DNA of 64,000 nt from GCA-002708315 sp964460905 (GTDB lineage Bacteria; Bacteroidota; Bacteroidia; Bacteroidales; F082): NCBI GenBank assembly GCA_964460905.1, contig CAYWRM010000009.1:1-64000 (forward strand), written 5' to 3'. The translations under genes were made by a program, and so were the position numbers. This document shows, in pieces, positions 37,961-44,890 of the stretch; positions within the stretch are counted from its first letter, which is position 1; every line of letters starts with the position of its first letter. The notes under the pieces were generated by a model. The model did not search any database, had not been told where the DNA came from, and saw only the letters and a list, made by a program, of their open reading frames with translations.

Positions 37961-39265
37961 TTATTTCTCTTCTTTTAATGAGTTTTGCATTATCAATACC
38001 TCTAGCTGAGTATATTTTCTCTTCTGTAATTTATCGTTAATTCTTATTTCATGAAAACAATTAAGCATGCAAGCCCTGCAATAACCTTTTGTATTTTTAT
38101 GTTTTTTCCAGTCATCACATTGCCCATAATCAAAAACACCAACCAGCTCAATATTATCACCGTTTAATGAAACAAACTCCCTGCTTTTTACAACTAAATC
38201 CACACCCTTAAACCTTGGAGGGTTTTGAATCTTACTGTCAATAAGAGCAATAGCAGAAGGAGTGTTGTAAGGAATTTGAGGTGATCCTTCAATTAGATTA
38301 TCTGTTTGTAGTTCTTGTTTTGGTATTAATTTAGTTTTGGGAACTTTTATTGGTTTGTTAGCGATATCCTTTTTTAACAAAAAATCAGCAATATCCAGCC
38401 CATTGGCCTTTTGTTCCTCATTTGTATAATGCTCTAAGTAATCAGAAACTTCGAAGCCAAACTGCTTTGCTTTTTCATTCCACTTTTGATAGATACGACT
38501 ATCCATAGAGGTGTCAGGAAACAATATCACATTTCTACCTTCCAATGGCTTTACCTTTTCGGTATTGATACCTTCAGCTCCCCCGGAAGCCAACCAAATC
38601 AAGCTTGGCTGGAAAATACTTGCTATAATGGCTGTTTTCTCACTTTCTACAATAGCAATATCCTTATCAGGAAATTTATTTATTAGATGCTCACCAAAGA
38701 GGCATTGTTTTAGATTGAAATTTTTTATATTTAGTACAGAATGAACCCAGTTATTTTTACCCTTAATTCTATGCCCGTCATTAGAGTATTTAATCAACTT
38801 TCCAGTTCTAACCATTCCATTAATATCAACTTCCCAGAAAATGGTTGTTCCTCCATTCCACCTGGAAGATGTACCAATATTATACATATTAGTTATCCGA
38901 TTAATCTGTTTCACATCAAAGAAAGAAGAAAGATAAATGAGTAGGTTGTTTTTATCATAGTTCTTCAATGTTCTTTGGAATATTTCAGTATCAATATAGC
39001 TGGTTGGTTTTATTGGAGATTGTAGCTGCTTAGAAAACACCTCGGTTCTTTCAGGTTTTATACCATTATCTAAGAAGTATTGCTTAGGAGAATAATGATA
39101 ACCGCATTTATCGATTCTATTACATTTACCTACATTATTAGCTAATGCTTCTCCAGTTTCAGAATCAATATATCTAGTTAATTGGTTAGTCTTGTCGCAT
39201 TTAGGACAAGTAAAGCGAGAGTTTCTTCCAGTGTAAGGTTGTAGTATGTATCGGTATTCACTCAT
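37961..39265 (-). CDS. Zinc-finger/TOPRIM primase-like protein (DUF6371 type)
   Basis: A 434-aa protein. The N-terminus has a zinc-ribbon-like pattern (FTCPKCDKTNQL ... GKCNRIDKCGYHYSPKQY), followed by a TOPRIM-like core: the acidic motif IAIVESEKTAIIASIF, then NVILFPDTSMDSRIYQKWNEKA with the Asp-containing strand. This resembles the DUF6371 proteins found with DUF3987 proteins in Bacteroidota mobile elements. A second Cys-rich stretch (CDDWKKHKNTKGYCRACMLNC) lies near the C-terminus. It probably primes replication of the excised element. Copy 2 of the 83-bp inverted-repeat element lies immediately upstream of its ATG (3-bp gap), making that element its promoter/operator or an origin read by this protein. 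Confidence 0.75.
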   Translation of the reverse strand: MSEYRYILQPYTGRNSRFTCPKCDKTNQLTRYIDSETGEALANNVGKCNRIDKCGYHYSPKQYFLDNGIKPERTEVFSKQLQSPIKPTSYIDTEIFQRTLKNYDKNNLLIYLSSFFDVKQINRITNMYNIGTSSRWNGGTTIFWEVDINGMVRTGKLIKYSNDGHRIKGKNNWVHSVLNIKNFNLKQCLFGEHLINKFPDKDIAIVESEKTAIIASIFQPSLIWLASGGAEGINTEKVKPLEGRNVILFPDTSMDSRIYQKWNEKAKQFGFEVSDYLEHYTNEEQKANGLDIADFLLKKDIANKPIKVPKTKLIPKQELQTDNLIEGSPQIPYNTPSAIALIDSKIQNPPRFKGVDLVVKSREFVSLNGDNIELVGVFDYGQCDDWKKHKNTKGYCRACMLNCFHEIRINDKLQKRKYTQLEVLIMQNSLKEEK

Positions 39266-39268
39266 TTT

Positions 39269-39351
39269 AAAATTATTTGGTATTGGAAACCAAGGAAACC
39301 CTGTTTAAAGTATTGTTTTTTAATGATATAAGTGTGGTTTCCATGGTTTCC
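39269..39351. repeat. 83-bp inverted-repeat element, copy 2 (upstream of the primase-like gene)
   Basis: Arms GGAAACCAAGGAAACC (39285-39300) and GGTTTCCATGGTTTCC (39336-39351) differ from perfect complementarity at one position. The spacer is 35 nt, exactly as in copy 1 (35114-35196), and most spacer bases are conserved too. It fills the 94-bp gap between the DUF3987-type and primase-like genes, in the same orientation as copy 1. Confidence 0.8.
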
Positions 39352-39359
39352 GTTATTTT

Positions 39360-40643
39360 TTATTTATTAAACCATTTTGAAAGTGTGCCCCTGCCAATCT
39401 TTACAACTTTTTCGATATCCCTTATTGAGGTTCCATTTTCCTTTAATTGAAAAGCAAGCTTCTTTTTATCAGGTTCCCCATTTAGATAATCATAAACTGT
39501 TTTTGCATGTTTTTCAAGCCTGTCAATAATTCTTAAAGCATTATAAAAATCAGTATCATTACAGGTAATAGAATTATTTAAAGTCCCATTTTCATAAGTT
39601 CTGAGTGCAGTAAAAATCATCATAATTCTAAATGCTATTATTCCTAATCTATTAGCTGTCCCTGCCATAGTAACATCAACTTCTTTCATAAGGTTAGCTT
39701 TTTTTATATTTAATATTTCAACGAATTCTTTCTCCTGTTTTTTGGTTAGTTTAAATAATATTGGTGTTTCAAGTTCTTCAAATTCATCGAATAGTTTTTT
39801 GAATATTTCGCCTTCTTGAATAAAAAATTGTTGGTAATTACTTTTTCTATCATCAAAAACATCATTGAATTTATTGTCTTGCTTTAACTCATAGAATATG
39901 AAACGACTATACAAACCGTCTTCAATAGATGGAATTAGGATTTTTAGTTGATTGAACGTACTAGATAGAACAACAGAAAGCTCTGGTTTATTTATCTCGA
40001 TTAGTTCTTCATTCCCCCGTCTGAATAAATCTAAATTTTCATGATGAAATGCTTTTCTCAAGGTATCTGAGAAACTTCCATAATCCTGTTTAATGGCATC
40101 AGCTAAAGTATCTCCCTCACTTTCAAACATTATACCCTTGTCATCATTTTCTTCAAGTAACTGATAAATTCCACTTTTAGAATTATTAGCAGGAATGTAT
40201 AGCATCAATGTAGGCGCTTTGACTGGTTTTGTTGGTGGCTCAGCAATTTTATTTCTATTGTAGGCCTTTAGTTCTTTTTTGTATACTTCCATTTCAGTCA
40301 GATATTCAAGCATCATTTTTTTTGCCTTTTCCCTTTTAGCTTTGTGTATCTGATTGCCAAGTTCACGAGCATAATCTAGCCCACCCTTACCACCTCCATA
40401 TGCAGCTAATATATAGACGAATAAATTTGGAGCAATCCATTTACCGGCATATAATCCTTTGAGATTAGGAAGTAAGCCACTTATAATACCAATGGCACCA
40501 ATTAAGAACACCTCTTTTTCAGTTTCCTCAACCAGGTGATTACAAGGTTGTTTTAACATTCCCGGTAGATCTTTAACAATCTCTTCAATCGAAAGACTCT
40601 TAATATGATTATCTAGTCCATTGTGGAAGTTTTCATCTTTCAT
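39360..40643 (-). CDS. DUF3987-type helicase/primase-associated protein
   Basis: A 427-aa protein matching the DUF3987 type seen in Bacteroidota mobile elements and phages. The N-terminal part (CNHLVEETEKEVFLIGAIGIISGLLPNLKGLYAGKWIAPNLFVYILAAYGGGKGGLDYARELG) contains a Walker-A-like AAYGGGKGG. YIPANNSKSGIYQLLEENDDKGIMFESEGDTLADAIKQDYGSFSDTLRKAFHHENL is the DUF3987 hallmark, with Walker B-like acidic residues. The C-terminus has a short HTH (KLAFQLKENGTSIRDIEKVVKIGRGTLSKWFNK) that may bind the origin. It probably drives replication of the element with the TOPRIM protein. It follows the small HTH gene by 113 bp on the same strand. Confidence 0.82.
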   Translation of the reverse strand: MKDENFHNGLDNHIKSLSIEEIVKDLPGMLKQPCNHLVEETEKEVFLIGAIGIISGLLPNLKGLYAGKWIAPNLFVYILAAYGGGKGGLDYARELGNQIHKAKREKAKKMMLEYLTEMEVYKKELKAYNRNKIAEPPTKPVKAPTLMLYIPANNSKSGIYQLLEENDDKGIMFESEGDTLADAIKQDYGSFSDTLRKAFHHENLDLFRRGNEELIEINKPELSVVLSSTFNQLKILIPSIEDGLYSRFIFYELKQDNKFNDVFDDRKSNYQQFFIQEGEIFKKLFDEFEELETPILFKLTKKQEKEFVEILNIKKANLMKEVDVTMAGTANRLGIIAFRIMMIFTALRTYENGTLNNSITCNDTDFYNALRIIDRLEKHAKTVYDYLNGEPDKKKLAFQLKENGTSIRDIEKVVKIGRGTLSKWFNK

Positions 40644-40756
40644 TTCATTGTTGCTTTTTGGGATATAACCTCAAGTGGATTGTGCCATTTATAGGCAATA
40701 TCAAATTGGATAATTAGTTTCCTTCGTTTTTTATCTTTAACTGATATTTTCCATCA

Positions 40757-41035
40757 TTACCTTTGCCTTTTCTTTGATAATGATTCAATTAATTCCGATT
40801 TTTTAAAATACAGTCTTGAACCAAGATAATAACCTGTAATTATTCCTTCGTTCATCCAATTGTAGAGAGTAACCTTTGAAACCTGTAATAATGCACAGGC
40901 CTCTTTTGCTTTAATAAGATCTGAAGGCTCTTTAACCTGATTTAAGATTTTCTCAAACTTGGGATTGAAAATCTCTTGTAAGAGTTCTTTAATTTCTTCT
41001 AAATTAAAATTGGTGAAAATTTCTTTTTTACTCAT
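40757..41035 (-). CDS. Small helix-turn-helix protein, excisionase-like
   Basis: A 92-aa protein with a C-terminal MerR/HTH_17-type helix-turn-helix: LIKAKEACALLQVSKVTLYNWMNEGIITGYYLGSRLYFKKSELIESL. The N-terminal 40 residues are helical and acidic (FNLEEIKELLQEIFNPKFEKILNQV), probably for dimerisation. These proteins are regularly annotated as excisionase-family DNA-binding proteins in Bacteroidota integrative elements, where they direct excision or activate the element operon. It is the first gene of the replication/terminase operon. An array of GCAACAG half-sites lies 53 bp upstream. Confidence 0.8.
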   Translation of the reverse strand: MSKKEIFTNFNLEEIKELLQEIFNPKFEKILNQVKEPSDLIKAKEACALLQVSKVTLYNWMNEGIITGYYLGSRLYFKKSELIESLSKKRQR

Positions 41036-41334
41036 GGTTTAATTTTTTAAGTGTTAAACATTTGGCAAAATAAGAATGAATATTTGGCTGTTGCTGGGGC
41101 AACAGGGGGCAACAGTTTTAACTAACTTTACAATTATTTGAATTTGAGCTAATTATATTTACAGAAGTTAACAATAGTTTAATCACATTGACTATTTTTC
41201 TCGATGGTACGATTCTTACAAACTACTTATCGATTTGAGAATTTAATAGAGATTCTGAAACTTGAAGGGTATTGTTCGTGGAAAGAGGTTTGTAATTGGA
41301 GGTTGTATATAAATAATTATATGAGTTTTTTTGA
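41036..41334. other. Regulatory intergenic region upstream of the HTH gene
   Basis: About 300 bp without a convincing gene. It contains the GCAACAG half-site array (41088-41115) and AT-rich sequence that would hold the promoter for the leftward replication/terminase operon. The 3' end of the right-end gene lies at 41335. Confidence 0.5.
41088..41115 (-). promoter_or_regulatory. GCAACAG half-site array, putative operator
   Basis: CTGTTGC (41088-41094), GCAACAG (41099-41105) and GCAACAG (41109-41115) are three copies of one heptamer: an inverted pair with a 4-bp spacer, then a direct copy 10 bp on, about one helical turn. Its place upstream of the HTH gene suggests a binding site for that protein or for a repressor of the operon. 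Confidence 0.5.
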
Positions 41335-42420
41335 TCACTTAATCTCTTCTTTTATTTCTGAGATTATTTTCTCCAAAAGACTTATGATTATTTTTGCGTC
41401 GGAATCCTTCTCTTCTTTTTTGTTTATTAATATATCTTCAAGTTTAACCCAAGAAAGTTCTTGCCGAATGTTTTCTTGCGAAAACCCACTAAAATAATGT
41501 ACTAGCTTAGAATATGACGTGTCAGAATAATCAATAGTGATAGCATATTTTCTTAAATAGTGGAAAAGGACTGAAGTTTGTTGACGATTAAGTGCTCTTG
41601 AATTGATGCCCATACGTGTTAAAGAAAAATTCTCAGGTAATTCATAAATTATCTTTTCATTACCTTTTCGGACAAATTCCGAATCTTCAGGTGCAACTAT
41701 ATAATATTTGTCAATATCAGGTGATATTGTATTTAACTTTAAGGTAAGAAATTCAATAAGTATTTTAGCATACAAATCTGCTATAGACTTTGATAGTATT
41801 ACTGATTTAAATAATTCTAATTGCTTATCTTTTGTCTTTCGAATATCAGAATAATACTTAATCAGATGCTGAAGAATAATATCTTCTTTGGTTTTTTTAT
41901 TAAAATGAAAGTGTTTTTGAGATTCTTTAATACAGTCTTGATACCTATTAACCATATTATCAAACTTTGTAACGATCATCATAAATAAATAATCTGATCG
42001 TTGCATAGCATAATTATTATTTATAATTGAACTCAACAAAGTATAATTATCAGAATCATTCTTACCCAATACAGAATATTCATAAAAACCATAATCTATT
42101 TCAGTTTTTTGTGAAATCTCTTCTAATTTATAAGGAATTTCCAAAAATGATTCTCTATAAAGTGGCGTTGAAAACTCTACATTATCATCATCAGGTATCC
42201 TAGTTGCATTATCTAGTAGCGAATAGGGAGGTATTACTTCAATTTTACTGTTTGCATGAGGATCATCAAGAAGTCCATAATTAATATCCTTTAATTTTAC
42301 TTTATTAAAATCAAGTAGATCTTTAGAAGGATTATCAACTCGTCCATCTTCTAGATAAAGAAGTTTTCTGATTTCGGAAAAATAATCTTGAATTATACTA
42401 TTTGGAAATATAATACTCAT
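41335..42420 (-). CDS. Hypothetical protein at the right end of the element
   Basis: A 361-aa soluble protein, taking the ATG at 42418-42420; an in-frame start at 42459 adds a short Tyr-rich extension. No signal peptide is seen. The middle is helical (YLFMMIVTKFDNMVNRYQDC, IILQHLIKYYSDIRKTKDKQLELFKSVIL). The C-terminal third has RALNRQQTSVLFHYLRKYAI and YSKLVHYFSGFSQENIRQELSW, a layout reminiscent of C-terminal regions of regulatory proteins in Bacteroidota integrative elements (RteC-like). I cannot assign a family. It is the last gene before the right-end iterons and so belongs to the element. It may regulate excision, or it may be a defence or accessory gene, a common occupant of this position. 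Confidence 0.6.
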   Translation of the reverse strand: MSIIFPNSIIQDYFSEIRKLLYLEDGRVDNPSKDLLDFNKVKLKDINYGLLDDPHANSKIEVIPPYSLLDNATRIPDDDNVEFSTPLYRESFLEIPYKLEEISQKTEIDYGFYEYSVLGKNDSDNYTLLSSIINNNYAMQRSDYLFMMIVTKFDNMVNRYQDCIKESQKHFHFNKKTKEDIILQHLIKYYSDIRKTKDKQLELFKSVILSKSIADLYAKILIEFLTLKLNTISPDIDKYYIVAPEDSEFVRKGNEKIIYELPENFSLTRMGINSRALNRQQTSVLFHYLRKYAITIDYSDTSYSKLVHYFSGFSQENIRQELSWVKLEDILINKKEEKDSDAKIIISLLEKIISEIKEEIK

Positions 42421-42501
42421 CTTTGAAATAAATTTATACAAATAGTAAAAATAAATCAAATAAGGTTAAGTATTGAAAAGTGAAGAAGAAATTGATCAAA
42501 G

Positions 42502-42525
42502 TGCACGACGCATGCACGACGTAAA
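42502..42525 (+). repeat. Tandem 11-bp iteron pair, right end of element
   Basis: Identical for 24 bp and in the same orientation as 687-710: two TGCACGACGYA units plus AA. It lies 40 bp inside the right tRNA repeat. Having the same double site near both ends is expected of integrase arm sites and helps fix the element limits. Confidence 0.75.
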
Positions 42526-42531
42526 ACAAAA

Positions 42532-42554
42532 AAGCCCCTGAAAAACAGGGGCTT
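42532..42554 (-). terminator. Element-borne terminator serving tRNA-Asp
   Basis: AAGCCCCTG (42532-42540) and CAGGGGCTT (42546-42554) form a perfect 9-bp stem with an A-rich 5-nt loop, followed on the minus strand by a T-rich run. It lies 10 bp beyond the tRNA 3' end, but inside the element, so the island appears to supply a replacement terminator for the tRNA gene it interrupts. Confidence 0.8.
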
Positions 42555-42564
42555 AGGGAAATAC

Positions 42565-42642
42565 TGGCGGTCTGGACGGGACTCGAACCCGCGACCTCCT
42601 GCGTGACAGGCAGGCATTCTAACCAAGCTGAACTACCAGACC
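42565..42642 (-). tRNA. tRNA-Asp (anticodon GUC)
   Basis: Reading the minus strand, the acceptor stem GGTCTGG pairs with CCAGACC, followed by discriminator G and an encoded CCA. The anticodon arm CCTGC-CTGTCAC-GCAGG gives anticodon GTC (aspartate). The T-arm GCGGG-TTCGAAC-CCGTC is canonical. It is intact and is the integration target of the 42-kb element, whose fragment copy lies at 555-573. Confidence 0.95.
42566..42584 (-). repeat. attR-like repeat within the tRNA-Asp 3' end
   Basis: These 19 bp, at the 3' end of tRNA-Asp, are identical to 555-573. The crossover presumably lies inside this block. The T at 42565, completing the encoded CCA, is on the element side. Confidence 0.85.
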
Positions 42643-42734
42643 ATATTTATAAATGAACTTCCCTTAAAAGGGACTGCAAAAATAACTGCTTTTTTAATAT
42701 CTCCAAATAAAAAATATAGTTTTTTGAAAATAAT

Positions 42735-44831
42735 TTACAGATCGATCACTATCGCCCCCTGGGTATTTACATTGTAGCAATTTATGTTTTGTTTTTCAGC
42801 TACTTCCATTATCTTTTTTTGTTGCCACCAAGGTACGGAAGAATCAATAATAATTCTGTCAAATTCAAAAATAGTCTGTAGTTGAGCTATATCTGAACAT
42901 CTTTCACCTGACATCAAAATAATATCCAAATGTAATTTTGATTTGACTGGGTAAAATTGTTTTTCCCCGTCATTAATATATATTCTAACATCGTTAAAAA
43001 ACAGAAAATTATCAACTAAAGAAAGCAGTCTGTTAATGGTTGTGTCATTTTTTGGAAGCGTTTGCAAGATATCGTCAGTTCTCCATCGTGAGCGGCTGTT
43101 TTTTAGGTGATAATCTATTTTGCTTTTATCGTTGGTTAGCAAGCTGTCTGTTATTAGAACATGGTTGTTACCAACAATAAAATCCCATGCACTATGCTTA
43201 TTAATGCTATATATAACTATCTTTTTCTGATGTAGAGTATCATAGTTGTGATAAGTGTGAATCACAAAAATCACGGCTATAATTAATGTAACAGGAATAA
43301 GAAGTTGGAGTTTTTTCTTGTTTACCATAACAAACATTAATAACAACAGGAGGTATATAAAAATTACCATTGGCATGGAAGTGTATATATTGCTTATTCC
43401 TGAAAAGGGAAGAAATTTAACTGTGCCAACAACCAGGTTTAGAAGGTATATCATTCCTGAAAGAAGCCATCCAACTACCTGTGGTACAATAGGAATCCAT
43501 AATGTAACTACAAATAGTAGGCCTGTTGCAATAATTATAAATGATAGTGGGAATGTAAAAAGGTTCGTTAACCAAAACCATGGCGGGAAAAAGTGAAAGT
43601 AATAAGTAGCTATTGGGAATGTAGCCATTTGGGCAGCAAACGACAGCACTGTGATTGACCATATTTTGTCGATAATAGTATTTTTGAAATATAACAACTT
43701 GTAAATTGGCTGATGAAATGTTACTATACCAATAACAGCTGCATAAGATAATTGAAAACCAACATTAAATAGCAGATAAGGATCAATTATCAGTAGTATT
43801 AAAGCAGATATTGCTAGCGTATTGTATGTGTCGCGAGCACGGTTCAGTAAATTTCCAATAATAAAAACGCTTAACATAAGTGAAGCTCGCTGCACAGATG
43901 GGGAGAGACCCGTTATTATGGCGTAGGCCCAAACCGTGAGTAAAAGTAATATGGCTTTAAGAATATTATTAAAGCGAGTATTATTCAGAAAACCTAGAAA
44001 GAAGCTGATTACAAGATAAATAATACCTACATGAAGCCCTGAAACACATAGAATATGCATGGCACCAGCCATTATGTAATCTTGTTTAAGGTTGTTTTCC
44101 ATGGTATCGTCGTAACCTAGTAGTATTGCCGCTGCTACTGAGTAGTTGTCTCCTGATAAACCATTCTGACTCAATATATCAAGTATTTGAGATCTTAGTT
44201 TTCCGGCAATGGCAATAATTGGATTTTTAGGATTGTAACCAATTAATTTCCAGCTACTACTATTAACAAATGATGTGTAATAAATGCCAATGTGCTTTAA
44301 ATATTCTGAGTAGTTAAATTCTTCAGGATTTAATGGCTCCCCAGGGATAGTAAGTTTGCTGTTTACAGTAATTACATCACCATATTCAAGAGACATACTT
44401 AAACTATCCTTAGAGAAATAATACAGTACTTTTTTTTGTGTGATATTTTGAATTGAATCAGGTTTAGCCGGTGTAACCATTACAATTACCTTAACAGCTT
44501 GATTGGTTTCAGTAGGATTGCTTATGATATTCCCTAAATAACTATGGTATTCACTATCAATTGAATTACTAGTTATTTTATATGTTTTTTCGGATGTTAT
44601 CAGGATGGCTGTAATAGTGATTAGTATGCCAAATGCTAAACCTGTTATCCAAGTTAATTTGTGTTTTATTGTAGTTAAGGTAAGAAAAAATGCAACTAAA
44701 AATAATATCAGTGAAGCTATGAGATATACTTGGATGTTAATATTATTAATAGTTGGAATATATCTTGTAATAAGAATACCGATTACAAAGAATATTAAAA
44801 TACGTACAAAGGGCCTCACCGACCAGATCAT
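42735..44831 (-). CDS. comEC: ComEC/Rec2-family DNA-uptake channel protein
   Basis: A 698-aa polytopic inner-membrane protein, the channel that carries single-stranded DNA across the cytoplasmic membrane during transformation. N-terminal helices and a DUF4131-like OB region (about 1-190) precede the competence domain with AGAMHILCVSGLHVGIIYLVISFFLGF, ITGLSPSVQRASLMLSVFIIGNLLNRARDTYNTLA and FQLSYAAVIGIVTFHQPIY. The C-terminal soluble part (about 520-698) is short and lacks a clear metallo-beta-lactamase HxHxDH motif, as in many Bacteroidota ComEC proteins. It is the first chromosomal gene right of the tRNA, 92 bp away. Natural competence could be one route for island acquisition, which is speculation. 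Confidence 0.9.
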   Translation of the reverse strand: MIWSVRPFVRILIFFVIGILITRYIPTINNINIQVYLIASLILFLVAFFLTLTTIKHKLTWITGLAFGILITITAILITSEKTYKITSNSIDSEYHSYLGNIISNPTETNQAVKVIVMVTPAKPDSIQNITQKKVLYYFSKDSLSMSLEYGDVITVNSKLTIPGEPLNPEEFNYSEYLKHIGIYYTSFVNSSSWKLIGYNPKNPIIAIAGKLRSQILDILSQNGLSGDNYSVAAAILLGYDDTMENNLKQDYIMAGAMHILCVSGLHVGIIYLVISFFLGFLNNTRFNNILKAILLLLTVWAYAIITGLSPSVQRASLMLSVFIIGNLLNRARDTYNTLAISALILLIIDPYLLFNVGFQLSYAAVIGIVTFHQPIYKLLYFKNTIIDKIWSITVLSFAAQMATFPIATYYFHFFPPWFWLTNLFTFPLSFIIIATGLLFVVTLWIPIVPQVVGWLLSGMIYLLNLVVGTVKFLPFSGISNIYTSMPMVIFIYLLLLLMFVMVNKKKLQLLIPVTLIIAVIFVIHTYHNYDTLHQKKIVIYSINKHSAWDFIVGNNHVLITDSLLTNDKSKIDYHLKNSRSRWRTDDILQTLPKNDTTINRLLSLVDNFLFFNDVRIYINDGEKQFYPVKSKLHLDIILMSGERCSDIAQLQTIFEFDRIIIDSSVPWWQQKKIMEVAEKQNINCYNVNTQGAIVIDL

Positions 44832-44890
44832 AAGGTTTTGCTTAGGGATGGATAAAGTTACGGAAAATTTTAAAGTTAGTGGCTAATTAT

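Larger units (their letters stand above)
555..42584. mobile_element. 42-kb integrative element in tRNA-Asp carrying a laminarin PUL and a terminase module
   Basis: Seen directly: a 19-bp direct repeat (555-573 and 42566-42584) identical to the 3' end of tRNA-Asp; a 24-bp identical direct repeat just inside each end (687-710, 42502-42525); a tyrosine recombinase adjacent to the left end; an HTH excisionase-like gene and replication/terminase genes near the right end. This is the classic architecture of an island integrated by a tyrosine recombinase into a tRNA gene, where the intact tRNA marks one end and a 3' fragment the other. No relaxase, coupling protein, T4SS, capsid, portal or tail gene is present. 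The element is therefore not a self-sufficient ICE or prophage; it may be a phage satellite, a mobilisable island or a decayed phage. Start-to-start distance of the att repeats is 42,011 bp. Nested insertions inside it cannot be excluded. Confidence 0.8.

Noticed and set aside
41204..41497. 97-aa plus-strand frame
   Set aside because: Its second half is antisense to the right-end gene, and its first half is a noncoding regulatory region with poor codon pattern.
555..42584. Element as a complete prophage or a conjugative element
   Set aside because: No capsid, portal, tail, lysis, relaxase, coupling-protein or Tra genes are present, so neither label fits; satellite, mobilisable island or remnant remain.
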